64,000 nucleotides of DNA from Rhodamnia argentea. Lineage: Eukaryota; Streptophyta; Magnoliopsida; Myrtales; Myrtaceae. The stretch is from contig NC_063156.1 of assembly GCF_020921035.1 (NCBI RefSeq), positions 24,600,283 to 24,664,282 of the forward strand, read 5' to 3'. The position numbers and the translations under genes are program-made. Within the stretch, counting starts at the first letter, position 1, and every line of letters starts with the position of its first letter. Below are positions 23,031 through 36,013 of this stretch, in pieces. The notes under the pieces were generated by a model that searched no databases, was not told the DNA's origin, and saw only the letters and a program-made list of their open reading frames with translations.

Positions 23031-25995
23031 ATGGCCTCAGTTTCAGTTCTATCTCCGTCTCCCTCCACTGCTCCACCGAGATTACGCGCCTTGGTTCCTC
23101 GCTCCGCAAGACCGAATTCCGTCTCCCCTCCTTCTCCATCTTCTTCTTCTTCTTCTTCTTCACCTTCTTGCTCGTGTTCTATTTCGACTTCAATCCGCGA
23201 GCAACGGAGAGCCCTCGGCAATGGCGGCTTATCCGCGTTCGCTTGCTCGACTTCGTTTTTCATCGGGAGAGTCGGACTGCAGAAACGAGAAGGCAATGTC
23301 TCGTTGCTCTCGTTCGGGAACAAGCAGCATGCGGTCTCCGAAGTCGCTAGAACCGATTCGTCTCAGGTTTTGTCCGCGATGCTTCCGTTCGTCGTCGCTG
23401 CTACGGCGGTTGCTGCTCTTGCTCAGCCGGCGACTTTTACTTGGTAATTGGTCTTTTTTCTTTTTTATTATTTTTTTATGCGAGGAACTTTCTGGAGACC
23501 ACCGCTTGACTTTCGAGGTTTATTTGCTATGCATTTGAAGATGTTTCGAACCTCGGGAGTAGTCCTCGTCCTGCTCTTCTCTGCATTATCTGAACTTTGA
23601 ATCTACAATATTTATATATTCACTCCTCACTCTTCTCTGCATTTATACTAATATATACGCAACGTTCCCAATCATTATAAAATTCACAGGAAAATTTTAA
23701 AAGTCGTATCTTTACTGGGACGATTAATTTTGTATTCGTAAGTTTGTGATGACATACTATGGTTCATGACGACTCTTTATGATAATTTCAATCATGTTAC
23801 AATTTGTTTTCCAATTTGTCTGAGGAGGAGGTTGAGTCGCTGCAAAGATCTGGTTTTTGTATGTGTTTGATGAAAGGTGCATTAGAACCAGTTGTCCAAT
23901 GCATATTCTTCTTAATTGACTTATTGTCTGCTTTATCAGTAAATAGTTTGGTAAACTTGGTGGTATTGCATATGGTTCGCGCAGTTAACCATCACTAGCT
24001 ATGCTTCTTAATTTTCAGACTACGTATGTAGCAGACGTGCAATAACGTGAGGTTTCTACAGGGTATCCAAGGAGTTGTACGCCCCCGCCCTTGGTGGGAT
24101 CATGTTGTCGATAGGAATCAGGCTTTCCATCAACGATTTTGCTCTTGCTTTTAAAAGGTGATACTTTTTTCTGAGCTTCAGATGCAATCTCTATCAGCTC
24201 TTTTGCAACTTTGGTGGAAGTGGTGATTTCATCTTGTTTCTTTATTTGTTGCAGACCTTTGCCACTATCTATCGGGTTCGCCGCGCAGTATGTTCTGAAA
24301 CCGGTCCTCGGGGTGTTAGTTGCCCAGGCATTTGGGATGTCTCACATGTTTTATGCTGGTTTTGTCCTCACAGCTTGTGTTGCAGGGGCTCAGCTGTCTA
24401 GCTATGCGAGTTTCTTGAGTAAGGGCGATGTGGCCTTGAGCATTCTGCTCACCAGCTGCACCACTATTGCATCGGTTCTTGTTACACCCATCCTAACCGG
24501 CCTTCTAATTGGATCAGTTGTACCAGTTGATGCAGTTGCCATGTCCAAGTCAATATTGCAGGTAAGAGATGCTTGGGAGTGGTGAGTATCTGTAATTTAC
24601 TTCAATATTTCTTTCCTGCCCACAAACTTGGTTCGAGATTTCTCCTTTGGATATCAGGTTGTTCTTGTCCCCGTAACTCTTGGCCTTCTGCTCAATACCT
24701 ACGCAAAACCAGTTGTTTCTATTCTTCAACCAGTGATGCCGTTAGTTGCTATGGTTTGCACTTCAGTGTGTATTGGGAGCCCTCTAGCAATTAACCGGAG
24801 CCAGATTTTGTCTAGAGAGGGTTTACGCCTGGTTCTTCCAGTGTTGACATTCCATGTGGTGGCTTTCACTTTAGGATACTGGATCTCCAAACTTCCAGCT
24901 CTGAGGTAATTTGCAACCGCCTATTCTGCTTCCTGTATAGTGACAAACGCAAAGGAGTAGTTGTATTTATTAGCTAATCACAGAGCTGCTGACGTTGAGT
25001 TGAGCCTTTAGGAGTATGGACTGGTTCATGTAGTATTTATGCCACCTTTTTGTCCATTATACCCCTGAATATCTGGAACTAAGTTCGAATATATAGAAGA
25101 AACAGGTGTTTCCACTGCGCTTTATTATAGCTTTTCTACCATGTTATCGCTTAAAGGAATTGAGATTTGTCCAGGGGCTTTTGTGCCTGAAGAATCAAGC
25201 ACATTACTCTTTGTGAGAAAGAGATTTCTCTTTAGGAACCAGTTCTCTGTGTGCTTCAGGTACTTCATTGTAAATCTACGAGAAAGCCAACAACAAATTC
25301 TTGTGGGGCTTGATCTCTTTGTCAGGATTAGGGGTCAAAAATTGAAATTAAAAATTCATTGACTATGAGAACCAATGTAGTAGTCATGCAGTAGAACCTC
25401 CAAAGGCCCACAAATAGGAGCCTTATGCAGTGGTATGACAGTACTGTGTGAGTTGGTCTTGCCTATAAAGATTTTCTTTCATAGATGGACAGAGATTCAT
25501 CTGACTTTGTGTTTGTGATAAATTAGTTTACACACATCCTGCTATAACTGTCTGCGAGTGACATCAAGAGCAGGATCAGCAGAAACTAGCCTACATGAAT
25601 AGTCATTAGAGGTTATAGTTTCATCCTGCATGGAATATAGGCGGAGTTTATCGATAGAGATGAGGGCTTTTGGATAAATTTATTTCCTGTATATCCTATT
25701 TTCCTCTTCATCAATCAACTGCTGAGACTTGTCCTCTTTATTTCCTTGTAGGCAAAAAGAAGAAGTTGGGCGGACAATATCTTTGTGCACAGGAATGCAG
25801 AGTTCCACTCTTGCCGGTCTTCTTGCATCCCAATTTCTTGGCAGCACTCAGGCTGTCCCACCAGCATGTTCAGTAGTTGCCATGGCTATCATGGGACTGT
25901 GCCTTGCCTCTTTTTGGGGCCGTGGTTCACGGATTAGGGACCTACCATCGTCAGTCACTCTACAAGTTTGTTCTTCGTTGGAGTTGCAACAATAG
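23031..25995 (+). CDS. BASS3: Plastid sodium/metabolite cotransporter, BASS3-like
   Basis: Five coding exons join in phase: 23031-23443, 24062-24157, 24255-24561, 24658-24905 and 25752-25995, giving 435 residues. An N-terminal Ser/Pro/Arg-rich stretch of about 90 residues, including an eight-Ser run coded by a TCT/TTC microsatellite, looks like a plastid transit peptide. The rest is the bile acid:sodium symporter fold, with many hydrophobic helices and family segments such as ELYAPALGGIMLSIGIRLS, GFVLTACVAGAQLSSYAS, SILLTSCTTIASVLVTPI and EEVGRTISLCTGMQSSTLAG. Other BASS members move pyruvate or other organic acids with sodium across the plastid envelope; the BASS3 substrate is not established. 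BASS3 rather than BASS1/2 is chosen on length and wording of these segments, from memory. Intron 4 is the longest (846 nt). Confidence 0.88.
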
Positions 25996-28404
25996 CAGAA
26001 AAAAAAAAAAACCTAGCAAAGATCACATCGACATATTTGGCACAGTGCAACTTGGTGAAGATACTGATAAGTCACGGCATGGAAATATTTAATTCACATG
26101 AGGAGGGCCAGAGATGTGCCAGTGCCTTCTTGAGTGCACCGAGTTCAGGTACAAATACAGTTGAGGTGCAAATACTTTGTACAGGTCAGCAACCAATCTA
26201 GCTAGCAAAGAGAGTTATAGGTTTAGAGGACGATAATCTTGTCAACATACACGTTGAGCTTACTTGTTATACACAGGAGGTATGTATCACATAAAATGAA
26301 GCACATGCTGGCGTAGCTTAATGTAGCCTCTCTTTCTCTCTCTCTCTCAAATGTTTCTGGTGATGGGGCTGATTGGTTCAGGGTGAGTAGGTTCTAGGCC
26401 TAATATCTGGAATCTACCCTGTTAAAACTGGTTCTCGGTTTATGAAATCTGGAACCTATCATGTTTGCTATGGAGTCGACCTTGGAATCTACCATGTTTG
26501 CCCGGTCCAGTTCCAGGTTATCCCCAGGAGCTGGTTTCTTCTTCTTCTTCTCTTTTGCTTATTTTTTAAGAAACCAAGGCAAATAGCAATAAAAACAGAG
26601 TAGTATAAGCAACAAAACATTCGACCAGAAAAAAAAAGCAACAAAACAGCTCAAAGTAGAATATGATGCAGAAGATACAGAAATTTAAAGCAAATAGAAA
26701 GTTAAGCTTACTTAAGAAAGATAAATCATCTTCTTCGAACTTCATAAACCAAGTTCTAATCAGTTCTTGGGTTGGTAGATGGGAACCTGGAACTCTTGCA
26801 AAGTACTAGTTCCAAATTTTTGGAACAGGGAACTGGCTGGTTCTCGGTTAGAACCGGACCGGTTGCACATTTATAAGGGGTTCTTTGTTTAGCTAAAACT
26901 TCATGCCATGATGCATAAGTTGCATGGACGCCATTTTGAACAGATATCATGGCGGGCTTGCTATGGTTTTTATTTTTTTTTTTTACTCGGCTCTAACGGC
27001 AAGGAACTCAAATTTCTGTCTGGCACACTTTGTGCTTGAGCGTGTAACAGTTCTTTAGGGGTTGTTAGGATGCCTTTCCTGTTATTCCAATATTAGAAAC
27101 CAAACTGCGACGAGTACGCACGTACATTGATGGAGCTCAGATATGAGCTGCAAGAAAAGAACGTTCGCGTTGGGTACATTCTTTCAGAAGTACCAATGGC
27201 AGGGCTTGCCAAATTTGTTTGGTTCTCGTTCGCAACCAGCAAATTTTCCATTATCCATTCGAATGTGTCATGTGTAGAGATATTCACATGAAAAAGCTAC
27301 GATGCACAGACTCGCCCCCATCTCTTTTCATACAGGCATTGTTTTGTACTCTTCTTGTTGTTCCACAGATGGTCAATTTTGATCGTGTATTGAGTTTCAG
27401 GTAACCGTCCACAATGGTGATGGGTGCTGATGTCCTCGTCTCCTTCCGCGAACCCTTGAGCTCTTGTGTGCTCTTCTGGTCCCTCCTTGGCTAGTCGACG
27501 AATTTTTCCGCATTTTCGAGATTTTACACGTCGAGATGGTGCCCTGCAAGTGGCTTGTGTGGGATTTTATGGTTTGCTTGGCATGGAGCCTCATAGATTT
27601 CACCCTAGGAAAATAAAAGTTGGGCGAAATTTCCACGCTAACTGTATACGCTACATGGATAATTCCTTCACACATATGCTTTAGAATGGTGGATGCCTAA
27701 TCGCCTTGACGCATCCTCGTGAATGACATTGGCGTTAACCTTACAGAAGAACACCTACTTTCTTGTGAAACCATTTGGTTAATTCAATGATGGTCCTTCC
27801 GCGGGAATAGTTTCTTGCTCTCCAATTTAGGTTTGGTCCGACGTGATTGATGGACAGACCATGAATCATGTGGTGTCCTGTCCTATGCATATGTCTCAAC
27901 GATCTGATGTGAATAAATCCCCCTAATTCGTGATTGTTATCGATCGGTCCAATACTCACCTCGCTTATTGTACTCGACTTGCAAATCACTGATCAGATTG
28001 CAGTTTAGAGAAACCGGTTGAAGAGTTCCTGACAAAAACAAATCTTCTGTATGCCAAAATACATGAGGCGGGGCAATTCGTGTCTCAAATCAGGCAAACT
28101 GATAGAAAAGAAAGCTGAATATCCGTCTACATCCGCCGTCGCAAATAAATGGACAAAGATCGAGTTTATTTGAATGCGAAGGTTAAAAAGGCCAAAAGCG
28201 ACGCAAAGATTAATACAGTCATGTATTTAAACAGGAAAGCTTCATGTATAGATTAGGTTATACAAAATTGAATTTAGGTGTACCCTATGTACTTCACATC
28301 CTAAGATGCAATACACTGATCTCTGCAATCAATACGGAAAACCATATACAAATCGAAAGCCATAACAGCCAGAACCTCACAAACTTTGTAAAACTCGGTC
28401 ATAG
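25996..28404. other. Intergenic; candidate GGTTC-rich element at 26370-26880
   Basis: After the BASS 3' UTR, 26370-26880 has repeated GGTTC/GAACC words at both ends (GGTTCTCGGTTTATGAAAT near 26430; AGAACCGGACCGGTT near 26852), suggesting a small non-autonomous DNA element; exact ends are not found. 26900-28400 has no recognised gene; short frames there resemble nothing known to me. The part next to 28405 is probably the fimbrin 3' UTR. Confidence 0.35.
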
Positions 28405-31400
28405 TTAAATGCTCCCGCACTCGGTAGAAGACTCGGAGCTAGAGTCATCCATTGTTGAATTCGAGGTTGTATCTAGCTGGCTTCCGGTCTCATTATCTGA
28501 AGTCGCGGACGGTCTTTCTTCAACAGGTTGATTCAAGAACCAATGCATGATACTTGCAGTTAACGTCAAAATCATCTTCTGGTTCACCTGATAATATGCA
28601 GGTCAATTAGTAGTTGGACGGAGATAACTAAGACAAAAAATGAGCAGAGGAGTTGAATTTCGATGCACAGTGCAGTCTGAAACTGCATTAAAATATGACC
28701 TGATTCTGTATTCACACAGTTGTTTGTGTGCAACATTCCATATACCTGCTAGCCAATCTATTAAAAGATTAGGCACTTAGGAGATCGTATGATGGAAAGA
28801 CCTTGATAACTGGGTTCAATAAGAACCATATTCAAGGGCGTAATATGGGCCACGACAACGAGGTCATTCTTAGGAAGCAATATCCACTGGCAGGGGCATT
28901 AAATTCAATCTACCATTTAATAGTAATGTTTCCGGAAGCATGAACATGGAAGGGAGACTCTGAGTAGAGCACATAACCTGTACCTCAGTTATATCTTCTG
29001 GAAGAAGAAATATCGAGCATCCAAGTTTCCTCGCAATGCTTATGATGTAGGTAGCGTTCATCTTTTTCTCTTCGTCTACATTTTTCCAATAAACACAGGT
29101 AGATTAGGTCAAGATTAGACACTTTTAATATGTTGATGATGATGATAATAAAGATCAGAAAGGAAAGAAGATGGAAGAAAAGATAAAAAGAACCACAGTT
29201 TCTGGACTGTTAAGAATTTGCTTAGTTGGACAAGGTTATCTATGTATATACCCCTAAGAAAGTATGAATGGGGATTAACTATTAACCTATGATTAACTAC
29301 TTATATTTGCAAAATAAATGTTGTAAAAGTGATTTATCCTCTAGATGCTCCTAAGCAAGCATAGACAGAGGAACATAGTAGACTCGGTGTACTGACATAC
29401 GTGCTAGAAAGGTAGTTATAGACAATACGTGGTGCATGTAGCAATTTACCACCACAATCTACATTAGCTTGGAATTTAAGTCCTTCAATAGCCGGCAAAG
29501 TTATGTTGATGAGGATGAGGGAATTTATATTAGCTAGGTCTTGGTTTTACCTAGGAATCTCATCTGCTTCTGTGTCATAATGTACTCAGAAAATGCAGAG
29601 TGACCATAAGTTGTTCTGACCATCTAAGTTTAGAAATCATCCCAAATGCTCGCTGCTTCTTGAACTATCAGACACTAACCTAGTTTAGCCAGCAGTTCAA
29701 CATCTACACAATCACAAACCAAATTTCTCATGTAAAGTATCTGGACAGAAAATATCAAGTAAACAGATCTTAGAAGTAAACTCACCCGTTACTCCTCTGG
29801 TAACAAGACTCCAGTTTACAGCTCTTGGCTGCACAGCACTTAAAAGATCCAGGAAAAATATGCCATCAGACAAGCTCCGATCCTGTAATGAAAAAGGGAT
29901 TAAGGAATTACACTCCCATATATAGGAGACACAAAGCAGCATGCACTAATCCCTTACAAGAAAGAATCTTTTACTAATTATCTTCATAAATAATCTGAAA
30001 ACATGCTTCTTACCTATCTTCCTAAAGATTGGTAAGAGATTTTTGTATGAAAATTAAGCAGGCAACCAAATCAGGAACATTATGATAGAGCTTCTCATAG
30101 TTGTCAACAAATGCAGTCTACCAATGGCTACCATTTTGGGTTAGAACTTGGCATAGGAAAACACAAACTAGCACGGCATTGCAAAACTCTCATAGGATGA
30201 CATATTCTGAAGCTCAGTTATTGGTTACCCATCAATTTTATACATCAATCTTTTGGGATGACATCTAAAACTCTAGATGTGTGTACTTTCAACTCTAGAA
30301 GCAGCAAGATGAAGGCATTCTGTTTAAAAGCCTCCAGCATCAAGATCATTCCTTAAAATCAAATGATCGAATTAGGAGATCAAGGTTATATAGAATGTAG
30401 AGTACCTTAAAACTATCCATACGGCTCTTACTTCCCGTGTTCCTCACTTTGGTGTTGGCCCATTGTAGGATATCAGCATCAGTAATTTCCTTTCCATTAG
30501 AACGAAACCTCAAATTCTTTAGAAGTTGTAGGGTGTGGTATCGCATCAGTTGCCATAAATAAGCTGAAAGAAGGAAAGATAACCTTCTGAACTTAACATT
30601 GATTTCAAAGATGCGTTTAAAATATAAATCAGAGTACTTGATCAAGTTAATTTAGCGTAGAGATCAAGAACATACCCAATATCAATTTCTTATTCCCCTG
30701 AACTATATCATTGCCAGCAACATTAACCAAGGAAAACTTCAACTGTTTTCCTAATTTGACAACTTGGTTACAGTTCTCTACTTTCTTGAATGGCATTTTT
30801 ATCGGGGGCTTATTTGCAAGCTTCCAATTGACAATTCCTGGTGATACTTTATCCAGTGTTTCCAACAATACCCACCTGCAGAGGAAAATCAAATTCACTT
30901 GATCTCTGGATAGTTGAATTCTTTCACTCCATTAAAAAGCAACACCCACACACATACACTCATTTCAGAAAATGTCCAGTCAAAATTGACTACATCACAA
31001 ATCCCAGCTAGTATACCATGCTTCTTTTGACAATATATAAGGTCAGCCAGGAGCAGTATCCTTAACAAGCAGAGCTTCCACATCCAAGGTAGGGGGTTCT
31101 GGAAATTACAGTTATGCTGTTCTTCAGGAAACATTAATTAAGTATCAAAACAATATTTACCCATTTCTAAGATCTTCAAAGACGTTGTCAATGTATGTTG
31201 AATTTCCAAGACTGTTTATCCAAAAGCGAAATGCTCTTTCTTCTCTAGATACTTGGGCGTCCTCTGGAGAAGTTTCGAGAAAAGATATCTCTTTTGTCTG
31301 GGTTGACAGCCCATTCCTGCAGGTCAGAGAAACAACTTAAACATGCAATGATCTCCTAGGGACAAAAGAGAGACTTTGAGTCATCATTTCCCATAGATAG

Positions 31401-34381
31401 AATACTGTTGCTAATAATGAGGGATTGGCTCTTGTTATGAAGCTTCTAAATTTTTAGTGACAAGGTCCAATGGACTTGTGTCCTTACTGCAACTAACACA
31501 CTTTGTAAAATTCCACATGCTCACGACCTATAGCTCGCAGTATCCTTGCAGCAAAAATAAAGTAAATCAGTGGAAAAAACACGAACGGGTCCATTTCACA
31601 TCAATATCCCCGTGTAGAACTTGAATGCATTATTGTGAGACTGTAAAACATACAACTTAGGTAAACTCTATGTTCAAATTGCATTATGCAGAGAAACATA
31701 TTTCATTACTAAAACTAATAAATTATAAATACCTGCTATGATATTAAAAAAAACATGCTTCATGAAGCTTCAAGGCTTCATTTAGCACATATTTACATGG
31801 AAGATTTTTGGAAAGAATTTTTCCCGATTAGGTTTTCCCTGAGTACCCTCTGGTATCAATTTGCTTTCCATTTCAATTTTCATACTTCCAAATAAAGGAG
31901 AGTGACTACTCTTGACAGTCCAACAAAGACAAACCATATCAACAAAAGCTCACAAATCGGAAGGCCTACTCTTACCTATGTTGGAAAATATGTGCAACAA
32001 AAGCGAGATTGAGATTCGGAGACCCTTCAACAATATCTTTTGCAGTTAGGTATCTCTTGCATCCCATCCTATCTGCATGCTGAAGAACTAACTTTGCTCT
32101 TTCTAGAGGACTTTTTACTGTGAACACAGACGAATCAACATGCTCTGGAGCCAGGACGTTTAAGAGGTGAGCATAGGCCTCAGCATCCTACAGCAAGACA
32201 TATAATACACTCAACAACAGCATCATCTTAACAGATAACACTAAAATGGAAGTGACTGAGAACATTGCAGCATCCATCATAACCAAAAAAAAGGGAAAGA
32301 AAACAGCTACCTTTGAAAGGAGATAATGAAATTGTAGAACACAGGCAAGATCAAGGTTGTATTTGGTAAAAGCTAGGCACAACATATTTTGAAGAATTTA
32401 AGCTTGAGCCTCGATTTTTTTCTCATGTACCTTTACATCGGAAGAGAAGTTTGTTACTATTTTCTTGTAATTTGCTTTCTTCAATTGAAAATTCATCCAT
32501 CTCAGCAAAATTTTCTCTGGAGGTAGACTCATCAACTCTTCCACGTCCTGTTGTTATTCAAGTTGGAAGGCACTGGATATAAGACAACAATTACATATAG
32601 AGATAGAATGTTAACTACCTGCCGAGCAGTGAATTGTACCTTACTATCTTCAACCAACTCCACCAACTGGGGTGTTTTCTTCAAGTTGAGATCAGCCAAT
32701 AATTGTATCTGGAGAAAGTTTTCGTGTTCTTAATTACTGAGCAAATATATGAACTCAAACTTTTTACATAGCATGTGCATGTAGAGGATCTTTTTAGCGA
32801 TCTTACCTTTATGATTTGTGAAATCACACCGAGGACAAGATGGCGCTGAACATAAAAACGAGAATTTTCAATTTATGCCGAACTCAAAGGAAGTTAGATG
32901 CCCAAGCTAACTTCATCAACTCAAACAACATAGTAACTCTTATGTACAAGAACAGGCAAGCATGCATACCCTTCCTTCAATGAAGTCCTGTGTCCCTATA
33001 TTTACAACGGTACATCCAATAGCCTTGGCAGAATTTAGGCAAAGTGTATGATTTTCATTTCTTTCCCAGGGGTTGAGCAATCTCTTGGTATTGATGGCGC
33101 GCTCATCTATTGTCCCAGGAACTGCCACATTGATAAGCTTGCTGCAGTAGAGGAAGTGGTCCCAATGTGAAAATTGCAAGCATTAAACCAGTAGGTGAGG
33201 CACAGTCCAAGGGCACCAGTGAAATTACCAAAGAAGAACGCCGTCCTTTGCAATCTCGAAGAGATCATTGGTTGAAGGGTCTATGGGCAGATACTTCTTC
33301 AAGAATTCATCTTCCTTGAGGTAATTATTAATATGTTCAACATAAGATGCCTTCTCAGACTCACTTATTGTGTGGAGCAGCGTGGTAGTAGCGGCCTTCA
33401 TGAACGCAGATGAACTTTTTGCGCCACTACCTCTTCTGTCAGTCGCATGTGCTTGCAGTTTCGAGTAGACCTGGGATCAAATAAATCATCATTATCAACC
33501 GTAAATCCCATATAGTACCACTGCAGATAAACTATTAGAATTAAATCTTGCAATTTTGAACTCAAACACAGTAGTTTTGTGGACTAATTTTTGCAGACCC
33601 TTAGTTATCTTCAGGAATCAAATGTACCATTTATTCCAAAATCTGGTGAAATTCTTGGATCAAGTTGCCAGCAAATTTAAGTATTATGTAGCTCCTCGAC
33701 TTCAAAAGTCACAAGAGGGGCCTTTCTGATAGATCGACTTTGCATTCTTTGGCAATTTTCTCATCGATCAAATAGTGCAATGACCAAAGATTTTGAGCAG
33801 AAACTTCATTCATGATAATAGCAATCGAGTCGATCAACTTCGAAAGCAAAATCCAGCTTAAGTTTACCAAGGATTCACATAAAAGAGTAATGAAAATGTT
33901 AGAGAAAGCTAAGAACATCCTCACCCTGAGAAAGAGCTCGAAATCCACCTCATCCTGCATGTTCTGGTACAAATCCTGAATAAAAGCTTCTCTCTCATCC
34001 TCAGTCAGGCTCTCTCCGACTACTTTCAATCTCGACATCTTGGAAGGCAAGTCTCCAAGCGTGAGCTTCCCGTTCTCCCTCCTCATGCTCATGAACTGCA
34101 CCGATCAAGCCATCACCCCCACATTCAAAGCACAAATCGTTTGGATTACAAATAAAAAGGCTTAAGAACTTAAAACGGAGCTAAAACACAGGCTATCGGA
34201 AGAAGCAACGGGAAGATCAGTATCGACAATATCGCCATCTCGACCTCGGCGGGGCACACGCGAGTGCAGATTTAGCGCAGAGAACGAAACTTACGTGCGT
34301 CTTCAAGCTGCGAAGCTCGACTTGAGTGAACTGGTTCTGGAGCCATGGATCGGACACCAGAATGCCGACGTAGCCGGACAT
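28405..34381 (-). CDS. Fimbrin (plastin), actin-bundling protein
   Basis: Fourteen coding exons join in phase, giving 664 residues: 34381-34295, 34095-33925, 33470-33229, 33141-32970, 32845-32807, 32708-32640, 32547-32431, 32187-31976, 31316-31161, 30875-30676, 30563-30406, 29882-29786, 29075-28984, 28587-28405. It starts [20 protein letters not shown], the plant fimbrin start. Residues 1-115 form an EF-hand-like headpiece; four calponin-homology domains follow at about 118-240, 264-370, 392-503 and 512-622, holding family phrases such as [40 protein letters not shown] and [18 protein letters not shown]. Two tandem actin-binding domains let it cross-link actin filaments in the cytosol. The tail of about 45 residues is Ser/Thr/Glu-rich and shorter than in some paralogues. 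Exon 6 has a second donor 21 nt downstream. All splice sites are GT-AG. No lesion is seen. Confidence 0.93.
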
Positions 34382-34879
34382 GTCCGCGGACGCGAGGAGT
34401 TCGAGAGCTCGTTATCCGACGGCGATGAAGAGAACTCCGGTGAGCTTCGCAGTTGCAGAGCTAGGAAGAAGGAAGAGAAGTGTGGTGTGTACGCGATCGC
34501 AACACGCGCACAATCTCTCTCTATGGTGAGCTCTCAAGCCCCTTCTTCGTCTTCCTCTAGTATCTAACAGTCTCTATCTATCAATCTATCTTTATCTCCA
34601 TCATCATCATCATCATCTTCATCTTCATCTTCTTCTTCTTCTTGGTGAGGCTCAACGAACTTGAGACGGTGCAGAGCTGTCAAGCGTTCAAAGTTCGGCT
34701 CTCTCTCTCTCTCTCAAATTCAAATTACTCTCTCTCTCTCTCTCTCTCTCTACTTCCACTTAAGATGGACCACGCCTTGCCTAAACTTCTCCGAATGGAC
34801 TAATTTGCCCTCCTTGGATCCTCCTAATTTCGAACGAATAAAAAGGTATTAGAGATCATTTTCAATAATTAATTTTCTT
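34382..34879. promoter_or_regulatory. Fimbrin promoter/leader with microsatellites
   Basis: This holds a (TCA/TCT)n stretch at about 34597-34643 and (CT)n arrays at about 34697-34715 and 34727-34751 (GA in the sense of the fimbrin gene). They lie 220-370 bp upstream of the ATG, in a likely leader or promoter. No separate gene is seen. Confidence 0.5.
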
Positions 34880-35222
34880 TTGGGATACGTGTACTAGAAG
34901 TCCTAAAATTTATCACGAAAGTACAATCCAATAATAAAAAGTGAAATCGGGTCCTAAAACTTATCATGAGAGTGCAATTGAGTTTTAAAATTTTCAAAAA
35001 GTGCGTTTAAATCCTACAACTTGTCAAGTTGATGCAATCAAATCTTCCATTAAGTCCATCCAGCTTGACAAACCAAAAATGATTGCACCAACTCAACAAG
35101 CTTTAGTACTTGATTGCATTTTTTAAAAGATTAAGGATTCAATTTCACTTTTATGACAAATTTTAGGATTGAATTACGCTTTCTTGATAAATTTTAAGAC
35201 TTTTATTGCACTTATTCCTTTA
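34880..35222. mobile_element. Foldback element, family 1, compact complete copy
   Basis: The sequence is an imperfect palindrome of about 340 bp. The left arm runs GTCCTAAAATTTATCACGAAA ... 'cttgtcaagttgatgcaatca'; the right arm, reverse complemented, runs GTCTTAAAATTTATCAAGAAA ... 'cttgttgagttggtgcaatca'. Each arm is built of about four degenerate ~35-bp units of the type 'aatcctaaaacttatcatgaaagtg'. The centre is about 50 bp. It codes for nothing, so it would be a non-autonomous DNA element or MITE-like hairpin. Target-site duplications were not established. Confidence 0.7.
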
Positions 35223-36013
35223 TTTTTCAAGAGAAATGTAGTACTCATTCGATACTAACAAATTTTCGCGAGTGCCTCACAAATATAATTATAAACTTTT
35301 GACATCGCCTCAATAAATTTTCTAAATGTGTTTGTGAACAGCGTCCCTCAATGTCACGTGTACCAATCATGCTTTCATGTGAAATCGATGCACTAGCCTT
35401 CTTTCATTTGATTTTAATATATTCAGCCAGTGGCTGATCGTGTGCGCTTTAAATATTTGATTTATCTCTACAAAAAGGGGTTTGGCTAATAGGCGAAATG
35501 GGAGGAAAAAAATTAAAAGAAAAGAAAATGCGATTTTCGCAGGTAATTTGACATGCAAAAACTATACCCTCCAAAAAAGAAAGTGTGGATAAATAAAAGT
35601 TTCTCGCATTAGCAAGAAAGAAATCCGTCGAGGGCAAAAATGGTAAAACGCAGGGGATGGGGCTACGAGGCAATATCGCAAAATGATGAGGCCCACGTGA
35701 GAAAGTAATGCCTGCCTTTTTTAAAAGCGATGAGGCGGTTCTTCGTTACGTAACGGCTATCATGCTGACGTCCTCGGATTTGTGCTAATATTTTATTTTT
35801 ATTTCCGTTGGAAATTTGCAGATTTGAAGTAAGTTCAATTGAATGTCGGGCAAAATACACGTGAGGCCTGCTTTTCAAAGTTGAAAAAAAAAAAAGAGGA
35901 GAAATCGTTGTAAATTTCGGAGAACTGCTAAAGAAAAGTGAAAAATTTTTACTATTAGTTTATTAAGTTTTGAAAGGTTCAGTTTTTTTCAACAAAATAT
36001 TATTTGAATTATG
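35223..36013. other. Intergenic, nothing recognised
   Basis: AT-rich DNA with a slightly GC-richer part at about 35640-35780. No gene, RNA or clear element is seen. Confidence 0.3.
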
